Shown here: positions 7,001 to 15,354 of the stretch, piece by piece | How the letters are laid out: every line of letters begins with the position of its first letter | Position numbering within the stretch: the first letter of the stretch is position 1 | From: Candidatus Saccharimonadota bacterium | GTDB taxonomy: Bacteria; Patescibacteriota; Saccharimonadia; Saccharimonadales; UBA4665 | DNA: 64,000 nucleotides | Reading direction: 5' to 3' | NCBI GenBank assembly: GCA_028286245.1 | Contig: JAQBRY010000002.1 | Location: 78,779 to 142,778, forward strand | Made by a program: the position numbers and the translations under genes | Notes under the pieces: model-generated | Databases searched by the model: none | The model's input: only the letters and a program-made list of their open reading frames with translations | What the model was told of the DNA's origin: nothing

Positions 7001-9217
7001 CTACTTAACGGCGGCAGGTTTCTTGATTTCCCGTTTAGGGGCTTCGGCCGGGAGGCCGACTTTGGACTTATAAAAGGTAAACCCAAAGGTACTGCCCTTG
7101 CCTTCTTGGCTCTCGAAAATCAGGGAGCCGCTCTGGGCAATGATCACTTTTTTAGCCATAAACAGTCCAAGTCCGGTGCCATCAGGGCGGGCCTGGCGAG
7201 CATTGCCGGCCCGGTAAAACTTGGTAAACAGATGCGGCTGCTCGTGCTTGGGGACCCCAATACCGTTATCTTCTACACGTAACTCGACGGTGGTGGGTGT
7301 TTCCAGCAATTTGACCACGATATGACCGCCGGCCGGTGTGTAATAAATGGCGTTGTCCACAAAGTTCATAATCACTTGGCGAGTTTTGGTTTCGTCGAGC
7401 ATGAGGGTTGGGAAGTTAACGGGCTTATCGTATTGCAGCGTCAGTTCGCGGGCCGCGGCCGTTTCCTCGAGCTGGTTGAGCTCCTGGTGCACAATCTCAT
7501 CCAAGTTTACCGGCACCGGATCAATAATAAATTTGCCGGTCTTTAGGCGCGACACATTTAGAAGGTCAGCAATTAAATAGACCATGCGCTGCGAGCTAAA
7601 GAAAGCCTGGCCGAGCATTTCGCGCTGCATCGGCGTTACTTTGCCGGCGTCTTCTTCGAGCACCATGCTCAAATAGCCCTTAACGCTGGTGAGCGGCGTG
7701 CGCAACTGGTGACTGGCCATACTAATAAAGTCGTCCTTGGTTTCATCCATTTCCTTGAGCTTTTCGTTGGTCCGGCGCAACTTGCGGGTAGCATCGTTGA
7801 CCTTCTCTTGGAGCGTGAGGTTAAAGTGCTCAATTTCTTCGGTACGCAGCGAGTTCTGGATGGCGAGTACCAACCCATTAGTAATGATTTCCACCACTTT
7901 AATATCCTGGCTACTATATAGGTTACCGCTTTTACGCGGGCCTAAGAATAAGTAGCCAATGCCGGACTCCGTACTAGTGACAGATAAGCGAGCGACAATG
8001 GCAATGTTGTTTCGTTCAAGGACATTACGGAGCTGCACGTGTTTGCCCTCAAGCGCATTCACCTCAATAACTTTCTGACGAATATGCGGGACCAGCGTAT
8101 CGACATAGGCAATATCTTTGTCGCTCAGCTTGATATGCCCTGTAGTACCAGCGACACGGCGACGGGTAGTTTCGGTTGCTTTAAGATCAAATATCACCGA
8201 AGTAGGCTTTAGGTTATCGGCAATAACATGGCTACTTCTTTCGAGTATGGAGCGTAGATCAAAAGTGGATACTAGCATTTTATTAAACTGATCTAAAAAT
8301 ACCTGCGTATCATAGGAATCACGAAAGAAAATACGATCGGTTGTCTTATCAAAGAATACCTTGAGCACCGGGAAGGCAAAGGCCAGGCCGACTGCCAAAA
8401 TAGTGTACACGGCCGTAAGGCCGCCGCCATGCAGATCAGCGTGACTAAACAGCACATCCGTAATAATAAAGGTGACTGAAACGAACAAGGCACTGAGCGC
8501 TACCAGTGATGATACGTAGGCCACAGAACGCGCAACCAGGGTGCGAATATCAAATAAGCGGTGCCTCACTATCGCAATACCGGAACATATTAAAAAAGCA
8601 ATCGAGAACAAGGGACCAATATTGCTGAAAGAAGTTGAGCTTACGAGCGGCAGGAGCGCACCGATAGCAACCGTTGGAATGACGGCAGAAAATGTACCTA
8701 CTCGCAAATATTTAAGCTGTGAACTCAAGCTTTCATGGCCATTGCTCCTAGGGTGATGCTCACTCTTCCCATAAAGAGCGTGTAGAACCAAGCAAACGTT
8801 TAGCATGACAGTCGCTAGGTAAATTGGGAATAATCTTCCCAGAACGAGCTCATTATTTGCATCTAAAAAGACGTTATAATTGGAAAACGAAAAAATACAT
8901 ATAATAATCGTTGGAGCTGCCGCTACCCACCCGTATTTACCAATAGAAGTGCGCCGGAACATCCTTAAGAACAGATACAGAAATGTTAGTGTCAGCAGAG
9001 CAAGCGGCGTAATTAGTCGACCCACTGTCAGCAGTGCGCCTGGTGATAATCCCACAGGGTCGCCAACCACCAAGCCGTTTACGATCATCCAAAGTGCACT
9101 GGTAATACTAAAAATAAAGTACACGCGGAATAACAACGCCCGGGGATTATTAAGAAATACGAACGTGCCAATCAATAAAGAGAGTAATGCTGTTACAAAT
9201 AAAGCAACTTGTATCAT
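7001..9217 (-). CDS. Membrane-bound sensor histidine kinase (multi-TM sensor, GAF-like, HisKA, HATPase_c)
   Basis: 738 residues. The first ~290 residues carry about eight hydrophobic helices (a 7TM-type histidine kinase sensor), followed by a GAF-like region around 320-460 and a short coiled coil. The H-box FISMASHQLRTPL places the phospho-accepting histidine at residue 503. The N box (NFVDNAIYYTP), G1 (VEDNGIGVP) and G2 (GTGLGLFMAKK) of the ATPase domain follow. It autophosphorylates and would pass phosphate to a response regulator. No regulator gene adjoins it; the nearest is the receiver protein at 10615. The stop of the 9249-9989 gene is 31 bp upstream on the same strand. Confidence 0.92.
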   Translation of the reverse strand: MIQVALFVTALLSLLIGTFVFLNNPRALLFRVYFIFSITSALWMIVNGLVVGDPVGLSPGALLTVGRLITPLALLTLTFLYLFLRMFRRTSIGKYGWVAAAPTIIICIFSFSNYNVFLDANNELVLGRLFPIYLATVMLNVCLVLHALYGKSEHHPRSNGHESLSSQLKYLRVGTFSAVIPTVAIGALLPLVSSTSFSNIGPLFSIAFLICSGIAIVRHRLFDIRTLVARSVAYVSSLVALSALFVSVTFIITDVLFSHADLHGGGLTAVYTILAVGLAFAFPVLKVFFDKTTDRIFFRDSYDTQVFLDQFNKMLVSTFDLRSILERSSHVIADNLKPTSVIFDLKATETTRRRVAGTTGHIKLSDKDIAYVDTLVPHIRQKVIEVNALEGKHVQLRNVLERNNIAIVARLSVTSTESGIGYLFLGPRKSGNLYSSQDIKVVEIITNGLVLAIQNSLRTEEIEHFNLTLQEKVNDATRKLRRTNEKLKEMDETKDDFISMASHQLRTPLTSVKGYLSMVLEEDAGKVTPMQREMLGQAFFSSQRMVYLIADLLNVSRLKTGKFIIDPVPVNLDEIVHQELNQLEETAAARELTLQYDKPVNFPTLMLDETKTRQVIMNFVDNAIYYTPAGGHIVVKLLETPTTVELRVEDNGIGVPKHEQPHLFTKFYRAGNARQARPDGTGLGLFMAKKVIIAQSGSLIFESQEGKGSTFGFTFYKSKVGLPAEAPKREIKKPAAVK

Positions 9218-9248
9218 CGTGCTCTTATGTTATCATGCTTATCCTTAC

Positions 9249-9989
9249 TTAGGCAGCAGATGGTTCGTTTGGCGTATCCAGTGTTACTACATAGTAATGC
9301 TGCTTGTCCAAGACGCTGTAGCTTTGTGCATCTTCTGGCAACACTGTTACTTGTGCGACTTCACCGTCACTGGTCTGTACCCAGCTTTCTTGTTGGAACT
9401 CCTTAACGTGTAGTGGTACACCTTCAAAGCCATCGGTGGGGTGCGAGGCCTTTTCGGCAAACTCTCCGAGCCACGGGTAATTAGCATCGGCACAGTCAAA
9501 GAAGGCCACCGATTGGCGACCATATCGTTCGTTTACATTCCTAAAGTGCAGATACGCTCCCTGTAACATTCTAGATGCCGCCTCTGAACCTTTGGCATCG
9601 AGGGCCACCACAATCGTTCCGATGTAATAGGGTGACGCCAGCGGATCAACCTTGGCCTGCTCCGCCGCCATGGCGGAGGTATCAGTCCAAACAATGTCTT
9701 CCAGGCCCTTGTGAACAGTCAGTAAACCGAGTGGTTTGCCTTCTTTATCATGGCTAATAAATTTTACAACTGCCGCAGAATCAAGATCTGCATCAAATTC
9801 TTCGCGGGTCATGTCCTGTTTTTCGTAGGAACGTCGGTTGAGGTCAAAAAATCCTTGCTCAATAATACCCCAAAGTACATCACGCTCGTCGGGAGTAATT
9901 TCCGGGTTTACCGTTACACTGAGACCGCTTTCCAGCTCCATGATCTTTTGCGAAGCTATATCATATTGTTGGTCAATGTCTTCACCCAT
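9249..9989 (-). CDS. Uncharacterised protein, possibly of the GNAT acyltransferase fold
   Basis: 246 residues, soluble, acidic. The stretch YYIGTIVVALDAKGSEAASRML resembles the beta4 strand and acyl-CoA loop of GNAT proteins, and GKPLGLLTVHKG would be the preceding strand. The classical Q/RxxGxG/A loop is absent, so this is tentative. An AGGA motif lies 8 nt before the ATG. It is upstream of, and may be co-transcribed with, the histidine kinase. The 100-bp space between it and the divergent speD holds an inverted repeat at 10018-10035. Confidence 0.5.
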   Translation of the reverse strand: MGEDIDQQYDIASQKIMELESGLSVTVNPEITPDERDVLWGIIEQGFFDLNRRSYEKQDMTREEFDADLDSAAVVKFISHDKEGKPLGLLTVHKGLEDIVWTDTSAMAAEQAKVDPLASPYYIGTIVVALDAKGSEAASRMLQGAYLHFRNVNERYGRQSVAFFDCADANYPWLGEFAEKASHPTDGFEGVPLHVKEFQQESWVQTSDGEVAQVTVLPEDAQSYSVLDKQHYYVVTLDTPNEPSAA

Positions 9990-10017
9990 ACTACAATCCT
10001 AACTATTATGATTTTGA

Positions 10018-10035
10018 CTGTAATTTTTCTTACAG
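10018..10035. repeat. Inverted repeat between divergent genes 9989 and speD
   Basis: CTGTAA (10018-10023) and TTACAG (10030-10035) are perfect inverted arms around a 6-nt T-rich spacer. The position between two divergent genes suits an operator. Confidence 0.4.
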
Positions 10036-10042
10036 ATTTACT

Positions 10043-10070
10043 TTGTATTTTACTTATGCTCAGGTATAAT
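10043..10070 (+). promoter_or_regulatory. Promoter of speD
   Basis: TTGTAT (10043-10048) and TATAAT (10065-10070) are separated by 16 nt. The ATG of speD is 19 nt further on. Confidence 0.6.
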
Positions 10071-10089
10071 CGCTATTACATAATACATC

Positions 10090-10479
10090 ATGCGTTTTAA
10101 AAAGATAAAACCCGAGCTACGTATCACCCCTAAGCTTTCTAAGCACTGCCTTGGAACGCTTGTTACTGATCAACCGGATAAATTATTCGATGGTGATGCC
10201 TGCGTAGAAGCCATCCAGGCCATACTCGAGGAAAACAAAGTCGTGTGTCTAGGGCAGCAGCTTCACAAATTCTCAAACAACAGCTACACCCTTATGATAG
10301 CCCTGGCAGAATCACACATATCGATCCACACCTGGCCTGAGCGGCTCACCGTCCAATTGGACGTTTTTTTATGTAACTATATGAATGACAATACGCAAAA
10401 ATGCGAGAACATTTATAAGAACATCGTTGACTACTTCGAAGCTACCGACGAAAACACCACCTACATCGAACGGCTCTAA
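10090..10479 (+). CDS. speD: S-adenosylmethionine decarboxylase proenzyme
   Basis: 129 residues, the usual size of the bacterial class 1b enzyme. It decarboxylates AdoMet to supply aminopropyl groups for spermidine. The self-cleavage site is clear: ALAESHISIHTWPE, where cleavage before Ser75 yields the pyruvoyl cofactor. His80 and Cys95 (DVFLCNY) match the processing and proton-transfer residues of the Thermotoga enzyme. The gene is monocistronic with its own promoter. A spermidine-synthase-like gene occurs far away at 34087. Confidence 0.95.
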   Translation: MRFKKIKPELRITPKLSKHCLGTLVTDQPDKLFDGDACVEAIQAILEENKVVCLGQQLHKFSNNSYTLMIALAESHISIHTWPERLTVQLDVFLCNYMNDNTQKCENIYKNIVDYFEATDENTTYIERL

Positions 10480-10614
10480 ACACCACCTACGCTTGCATGC
10501 ATAAGCTTCTGTATTTTTATAACAGTATGCCTGACCCAGCTAATCTTAAATAACTATTTGGTAATCGCTAGTAAGTTTACTATCATTAATACTGATAGGA
10601 AGGTTACCAGTTAT

Positions 10615-10983
10615 ATGTCCAAAGTCGCTATTATCGAAGATGATCAAGCCATCTCACAAATGTACCGTTTTAAGTTTGAAGCGGAAGGTTACAGTGTCCA
10701 AACCGCCGAGAATGGTAAGCTTGGCCTGGAAATGGCCGAATCGTTCAAGCCTGATATTATTCTACTCGACCTGATGATGCCCATTATGAGCGGCGACGAC
10801 ATGCTCGAGAAGCTGCGGGCCACCACCTGGGGCAAGAATCTCAAGGTTATTATCCTTACCAATATGGGCGAGCAAGAAATTCCCGAAAAGGTCAAAGCCC
10901 TCAACGTGAGCGCTGTTATCCTCAAGGCCGACATGACACCACGCCAAGTTGCCGAACTAGTGCGTAAGCAACTAGCCGCCTAA
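10615..10983 (+). CDS. Single-domain response regulator (receiver only)
   Basis: 122 residues from the ATG at 10615 (MSKVAIIEDDQ). GGAAGG lies about 11 nt upstream, and the open frame before this start has no family similarity. Asp9/Asp10, the phospho-accepting Asp52 (IILLDLMMP), Thr82 and Lys104 (VILKAD) form a complete receiver active site. No output domain follows, so it probably acts by protein contact like CheY/Spo0F. The membrane histidine kinase at 7001-9217 is the only kinase in the window and is a plausible partner. Confidence 0.9.
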   Translation: MSKVAIIEDDQAISQMYRFKFEAEGYSVQTAENGKLGLEMAESFKPDIILLDLMMPIMSGDDMLEKLRATTWGKNLKVIILTNMGEQEIPEKVKALNVSAVILKADMTPRQVAELVRKQLAA

Positions 10984-11030
10984 CATTTCTGCTCTCTGGA
11001 TGACACCGTAAATATGTCATACTGTTACCA

Positions 11031-12329
11031 ATGAATATTGCCATACTTGGTTTTGATACGGAAGGGCGCTCGTCGTACGCCTACTTTTTGGCGCATGGTC
11101 ACCAGCTGACCATCCTTGATACCAAAACTGAGCTGGCCGTTCCGGAAGGCGCGCAGGCAGTACTGGGAGATACCTATTTGAATGGGCTGGACCGGTTTGA
11201 CCTAATTGTGCGGACAGCCGGTCTGCCACCGGGTAAGATTTTTGATGCTAACCCTACCCTTTCGCCGGATAAAGTCACCACCCAGATTAATGAGTTTTTT
11301 AAGGCCAGCCCGACGCGCAATATTATTGGCGTCACCGGGACCAAGGGTAAGGGCACCACCAGCACGCTAGTTGCCCGAATGCTAGAAGCGGCTGGCAAGG
11401 ATGTGCACCTGGCCGGCAACATCGGCCTGCCGGCGCTGGACCTGCTCCCCAAGCTCACACCGGACAGCTGGGTAGTACTTGAGCTATCAAGCTTTCAGCT
11501 ATCGGATGCCAAATACTCGCCGCACACCGGCGTGTGCTTGATGGTAGTGCCCGAGCACCTTAACTGGCACGCCGACTTTGCCGACTATACCCACGCCAAG
11601 TCCAACATGTTTGCTCAGCAAACAGCCGATGACATCGCCATCTACTTTAGCGAAAATCCCGATTCGAAAGATATTGCCGCGCGGGGCGCTGGCCGTAAAA
11701 TCCCTTTTTACTCGGCACCGGGCGCCTATATGAGTGACGACAAGGTTGTAATAGATGGCCAGACGATCTGTAATACTTCTGATGTTCGGCTACTGGGGGT
11801 GCACAACTTACAAAACATCTGTGCAGCCGTTACTGCTGCCTGGCAAGTTACTCAAGATACCGCCGCTATGCAATCAGCCATAACCGGTTTTAGCGGCCTT
11901 GAACACCGACTAGAACTGGTCCGTGAGCTTGACGGTATCCGCTATTACGACGACAGCTTTGGCACCACACCGGAAACAGCAATCGTTGCCTTGCAGGCTT
12001 TTGAGGCACCCAAGGTGATCATATTGGGCGGCGCGGATAAGGGCGCCTCATACGCAGACTTAGCCCTTGCGGTTAAAGATAGCAACGTTCGTAAAGCCCT
12101 ACTAATCGGTAATCAAGCAGATGTTATTCAGGCGGCTCTGGAAGCAGTTGGCTTTACAGATTTCATGCCAGGCGGAACTACCATGCCGGAGATTGTTCAT
12201 AATGCCAAAGCGGCTGCACAGCCAGGTGACGTCGTACTTCTATCGACTGCCTGTGCTAGCTTTGGCATGTTCAAGGATTATAAAGACCGCGGCAATCAGT
12301 TCAAAGATACTATACGCAACCTGGCGTAA
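11031..12329 (+). CDS. murD: UDP-N-acetylmuramoyl-L-alanine--D-glutamate ligase
   Basis: 432 residues, normal MurD length. It adds D-glutamate to UDP-MurNAc-L-Ala in cytoplasmic peptidoglycan precursor synthesis. The ATP-binding loop GVTGTKGKGTTST, the Mur ligase central motif (NWHADF...HAKSNMF), the GLEHRLE motif and YDDSFGTTPE are all present. The start MNIAILGFDTEG is the N-terminal Rossmann-like UDP-binding domain. CATACT ends 7 nt before the ATG and there is no SD, so the message is probably leaderless. It faces murI, which makes its D-glutamate substrate. Confidence 0.95.
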   Translation: MNIAILGFDTEGRSSYAYFLAHGHQLTILDTKTELAVPEGAQAVLGDTYLNGLDRFDLIVRTAGLPPGKIFDANPTLSPDKVTTQINEFFKASPTRNIIGVTGTKGKGTTSTLVARMLEAAGKDVHLAGNIGLPALDLLPKLTPDSWVVLELSSFQLSDAKYSPHTGVCLMVVPEHLNWHADFADYTHAKSNMFAQQTADDIAIYFSENPDSKDIAARGAGRKIPFYSAPGAYMSDDKVVIDGQTICNTSDVRLLGVHNLQNICAAVTAAWQVTQDTAAMQSAITGFSGLEHRLELVRELDGIRYYDDSFGTTPETAIVALQAFEAPKVIILGGADKGASYADLALAVKDSNVRKALLIGNQADVIQAALEAVGFTDFMPGGTTMPEIVHNAKAAAQPGDVVLLSTACASFGMFKDYKDRGNQFKDTIRNLA

Positions 12330-12344
12330 AGCTTGCACGCAGTG

Positions 12345-12992
12345 TTACGGCAGCGTGCTCAGAACGCGCTGGAGCTGACGAACTAAAGCCGCTTCCGGCT
12401 GTATGACGCTAGCGCGGCCATTGGCTATACTCCGAATTTTTTCTTCTATCCAGTGATAGTGCGTGCAACCTAGCACTATCACGTCGACGCCTGCGTCGAT
12501 AACTTCGTTAATACGATTACTGATAGCTTCGTTATCAACTTGTTGGCGCTCAATCATGCTCGCCCAATCGCTGCAATCGGGTTCAAGCACCGTAATGTTC
12601 TGGGCATACATGTCTTTTAGCAAGGCATACTGCGGGCTCGCGAGCGTGGTGGGGGTAGCGCAAACGGCAATGATTTTGCTGGTGGTCAGGCGTGCTGCCG
12701 GCTTTACCATTGGCTCAACGGCCACAAATGGAACAGTAAATGCCGCCCGCAACTCTTTAATAAGCGTGGTCGTGACTGTGTTGCAGGCAATAACAATCAC
12801 TGCGCACCCCTCGTCAATTAGTGACTGCATAATGGGTACTATAAAGGTATAAATCTCAGCCGGCGATTTGGTGCCATACGGCATGTGCTCACTATCATTT
12901 CTAAAGAGTACTTCTATAGCTGGTAGGTCTCGTTCGATTGCTCGAACAACCGAGAGGCCGCCGATACCGGAATCGAAGACCCCGACCTTCAT
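12345..12992 (-). CDS. murI: Glutamate racemase
   Basis: 215 residues, shorter than the typical 250-270. It interconverts L- and D-glutamate for peptidoglycan. Visible motifs are FDSGIGGLSV (Asp7, Ser8), the catalytic cysteines Cys70 (IACNT) and Cys176 (LGCTH) and the following His. Its ATG overlaps the folD stop by 4 nt (ATGA), indicating translational coupling. The gene converges on murD 15 bp away, placing D-Glu synthesis and use side by side on opposite strands. Confidence 0.93.
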   Translation of the reverse strand: MKVGVFDSGIGGLSVVRAIERDLPAIEVLFRNDSEHMPYGTKSPAEIYTFIVPIMQSLIDEGCAVIVIACNTVTTTLIKELRAAFTVPFVAVEPMVKPAARLTTSKIIAVCATPTTLASPQYALLKDMYAQNITVLEPDCSDWASMIERQQVDNEAISNRINEVIDAGVDVIVLGCTHYHWIEEKIRSIANGRASVIQPEAALVRQLQRVLSTLP

Positions 12993-13810
12993 ACGGGCTG
13001 ATCAGGTTCGGCTGCGGCCCGGGCGGCGCGGATGACGTTATCAAAAAGGGCGCAAACGGTGAGGGGGCCAACACCACCCTTGACGGGGGTGAGGGTCAGG
13101 TCGTCGCGCTCATACACATCAGGGGCAACGTCACCTACCGTTTTGCCGTCTTCACTGGCGACTCCAGCGTCTACGACAACGGCACCCTGTTTGATCATGT
13201 CGCTGTACAGAATGGCCGGACTGCCGGTTGCGGTAATGATAATATCTGCTTCTAGGGTTTCGGCAGCTAAGTCCGGAGTGGAACGGTCGGCAACGTGCAC
13301 GTCCACGTCAGAGGCTATCAACATTTTTTTGAGCGGAGCACCTACTAATTTGCCGTGTCCAATAAGTAAGACTCGCTTACCGCGCATATCAACGTTGTAG
13401 CCGGCTAATAACCACATAATTGCCAGGGGTGTAGCCGGGTCGTAAATGGCCGCGACACCAAGAGCATCAACGTCTTTAACGGGAGCAACTAAGTCAACAA
13501 TAGCATCAGTTTGCGATGGGTCGGCCAGGGGTAATTGTACAATAATGCCGTGCACGCTTTCGTCGGCGTTTAGCGCTTTAATTAGCTCAGGAGCAGCCGC
13601 CTGTTCTACGCGGTGTACCTCAACGTCAATGAGTATATCGCCGCCGTAGCGCTGCTTAAGACGCATGTAAAGGTCAATGATGGGATTATCGATGGTGACC
13701 ACAATTGCCAGCTTGGGCGCCACGTTCCAAGCCTGCCGGAGGGCACGAACTTGGTGTGCCTGGCGCTCCTTAATAAATTCGGCTAATTCTTTGCCATTTA
13801 ACGTCTTCAT
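12989..13810 (-). CDS. folD: Bifunctional methylenetetrahydrofolate dehydrogenase/cyclohydrolase
   Basis: 273 residues. It converts 5,10-methylene-THF to 10-formyl-THF with NAD(P). The catalytic Tyr48-x3-Lys52 pair (LYMRLKQRYG) is present. HGIIVQLPLADP, the substrate-site VKDVDALG, the Rossmann motif VLLIGHGKLVGAPL and the C-terminal VKGGVGPLT complete the family pattern. GHGKLVG replaces the usual GRSxxVG, a minor change. First gene of a folD-murI operon. It works with glyA at 54943 and folA/folC at 29888-31629 in one-carbon metabolism. Confidence 0.93.
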   Translation of the reverse strand: MKTLNGKELAEFIKERQAHQVRALRQAWNVAPKLAIVVTIDNPIIDLYMRLKQRYGGDILIDVEVHRVEQAAAPELIKALNADESVHGIIVQLPLADPSQTDAIVDLVAPVKDVDALGVAAIYDPATPLAIMWLLAGYNVDMRGKRVLLIGHGKLVGAPLKKMLIASDVDVHVADRSTPDLAAETLEADIIITATGSPAILYSDMIKQGAVVVDAGVASEDGKTVGDVAPDVYERDDLTLTPVKGGVGPLTVCALFDNVIRAARAAAEPDQPV

Positions 13811-13898
13811 AAGACCCTATTGTAACAGATGGCGGGGTCGTATTGCTTTCGGGCTCAGTTTTCGTTATGCTTATGCTAAACGTAATGGAAATAACAAC

Positions 13899-14978
13899 AT
13901 GAATCCCAACGACCCTAATCAACAATATCAACCACAGAACATCACCCCTGATCAGCCATCTGATCAGCCGGCTGCACCCGCACCTATGCCTCAGCCGCCA
14001 GTACCGCCTACTCCGCCAGAGGCTCCAGCCTATCAACCGCAGCCGCAACCACCGTTTGCTCAGCAGTTCGAAGCGCCACAACCCTCTGCACCTGCTCCAT
14101 TGCAAACACCTGTTAGCCCAGTTTTTAGTGGCGACAGCGGAGCACAGCCACCTCAAGCCGCGTCAGGAGCTGCTTTTAGCACCTACGACTCAAACCCTTT
14201 CACCAATACGCTGAGTAGTTTAGTACGGGTTTTCCAGGTTAACCCTGTGTCTACCATGCTGCTTAGTTTAGTGATGCTTTTAATAATAGTAGTCGGCTAC
14301 TTTCTTTCGCTGATTTTAGCGGTGAGCCTCAGTGGCGGAGGTGCAGCGGCCACGGCCCTTATCACTATTGTCCTCGCTCTGTTGTTTGCTGCCTTTTACG
14401 TCGGCACCTGCCAAGTTTTAGCTGCCGCTAGTGCTCAAGGCGTAACTATTAAGACATCGAAAATACTGTCGCACAGTTTAAAAAAATTCCTGCCGATTTT
14501 GGCACTCATTATTATTCTGGGTGTTATTTTGACTGTTGGCTTCATTTTATTAATTGTCCCAGGCTTTATTCTATTAGGCCGCTTATACCTGGCACCGCTC
14601 ATATTGGTTGCTGAGGACGTTGGGCCTATCACGGCTATAAAGCGCAGCCTTAAACTTTCCAAGGGTCATACTATTGAGATGCTCGGTACGATTTTTGCCT
14701 CAATGTTTGTAATGCCTTCGTCCGGCGGGCTTCTTACTTCTGCCGCCTACGCCCCGGCAGTTGGTCGCTACGAAGATTTTAAAGCCCTGGAAGCCAGCGG
14801 CGCACCAAAACCACCCGTGAGTAAGCTTAACTATTTGGCAATTGTGCCGGCAATACTGCTATTTGTAGGCGTGATACTACTCGTCATACTACTGACCATC
14901 ACTAATGCGAGCCTCAACAAAACAACTAACGACACCCAAAATTACTACAATTCAAGCGACAGCTACTTTACAAACTAG
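13899..14978 (+). CDS. Multi-pass membrane protein with Pro/Gln-rich cytoplasmic N-terminus
   Basis: 359 residues from the ATG at 13899. The longer open frame overlaps folD's start and is not conserved-looking. The first ~110 residues are Pro/Gln/Ala-rich and disordered. Five to six hydrophobic helices follow. The motif GRLYLAPLILVAEDVGPITAIKRS is typical of the GPDPase_memb / DUF975-type integral membrane domain (an R-x3-P...E-x2-G-x2-A-x-K-x-S pattern). Function unknown; possibly envelope-related. Divergent from folD. Confidence 0.7.
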   Translation: MNPNDPNQQYQPQNITPDQPSDQPAAPAPMPQPPVPPTPPEAPAYQPQPQPPFAQQFEAPQPSAPAPLQTPVSPVFSGDSGAQPPQAASGAAFSTYDSNPFTNTLSSLVRVFQVNPVSTMLLSLVMLLIIVVGYFLSLILAVSLSGGGAAATALITIVLALLFAAFYVGTCQVLAAASAQGVTIKTSKILSHSLKKFLPILALIIILGVILTVGFILLIVPGFILLGRLYLAPLILVAEDVGPITAIKRSLKLSKGHTIEMLGTIFASMFVMPSSGGLLTSAAYAPAVGRYEDFKALEASGAPKPPVSKLNYLAIVPAILLFVGVILLVILLTITNASLNKTTNDTQNYYNSSDSYFTN

Positions 14979-15085
14979 CCATTGCAAAATACTGCCCTAT
15001 ACGTTAGAATAACTGCGGTAAACGCGCGTATAGCACGCGTACTTACACAAAAATATAACACCCAAAATAACCGTTGATTTTATAA

Positions 15086-15162
15086 GGGCCAGTAGCTCAG
15101 CTGGTTAGAGCACCTGCCTCTTAAGCAGGGTGTCGAGGGTTCGAGTCCCTCCTGGCCCTCCA
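15086..15162 (+). tRNA. tRNA-Lys (anticodon CTT), CCA encoded
   Basis: The acceptor arms GGGCCAG (15086-15092) and CTGGCCC (15152-15158) pair perfectly. The D arm reads GCTCAGCTGGTTAGAGC. The anticodon loop CTCTTAA on stem CCTGC/GCAGG gives CTT, and the T arm is GAGGG/CCCTC around TTCGAGT. A T discriminator is followed by an encoded CCA. The last 19 bp are repeated at 15279-15297. Confidence 0.97.
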
Positions 15163-15163
15163 A
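15145..15163 (+). repeat. Direct repeat copy 1: tRNA-Lys 3' end
   Basis: A 19-bp stretch, gtccctcctggccctccaa, covering the 3' end of tRNA-Lys. It is repeated exactly at 15279-15297. The arrangement resembles an attachment-site duplication. Confidence 0.8.
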
Positions 15164-15198
15164 ATAAAGTGCCCCAGCTAGTCTGGGGTATTTTATTT
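15164..15198 (+). terminator. Terminator after tRNA-Lys
   Basis: CCCCAG (15172-15177) and CTGGGG (15183-15188) form a stem with a 5-nt loop, extended by pairing of the flanking A-rich and T-rich stretches. The 3' side ends in TATTTTATTT. Confidence 0.8.
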
Positions 15199-15209
15199 GG
15201 TGAGCTAGA

Positions 15210-15278
15210 TGACTAATGGACGGGTTCGGTCATTAGTCTGCTGCCCGGCAAAGCGCGGCGCACAGATTAATGTGCGCT
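15210..15278 (+). other. Short structured region between the two tRNA-Lys 3'-end copies
   Basis: It contains two hairpins: GACTAATG/CATTAGTC (15210-15237, 12-nt loop) and GCGCACA/TGTGCGC with a 6-nt loop (about 15258-15277). No ORF and no tRNA fold was found. It may be a small RNA or the decayed body of a second tRNA-like unit. Confidence 0.4.
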
Positions 15279-15297
15279 GTCCCTCCTGGCCCTCCAA
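15279..15297 (+). repeat. Direct repeat copy 2 of the tRNA-Lys 3' end
   Basis: An exact copy of 15145-15163, 134 bp downstream, including the CCA. A shorter relative, gtccctccaa, occurs at 16211-16220 before the NUDIX gene. Confidence 0.8.
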
Positions 15298-15313
15298 CCA
15301 AGGTTCATTTAAG

Positions 15314-15348
15314 CTCCTCTGTTTTGAGGAGTCTTTGTTTGGTATGCT
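15314..15348 (+). promoter_or_regulatory. Hairpin plus extended -10 promoter of the HAD gene
   Basis: CTCCTC/GAGGAG (15314-15319/15326-15331, loop tgtttt) with a T-rich tail is followed at once by TGG-TATGCT (-10 at 15343-15348), 6 nt before the ATG. The same layout precedes the NUDIX gene at 16235-16269. Confidence 0.65.
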
Positions 15349-15354
15349 TTAAGC

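Noticed and set aside
12330..12360. GCACGC/GCGTGC hairpin between murD and murI as terminator
   Set aside because: It lacks a T-run and part of it lies inside murI coding sequence.
13677..13898. N-terminal extension of the 13899 membrane protein
   Set aside because: The extension is antisense to folD. The Pro/Gln-rich start at 13899 is the natural beginning.
15279..15297. Second tRNA-Lys gene
   Set aside because: Only the 3' arm is present; there is no D arm or anticodon arm upstream that folds.
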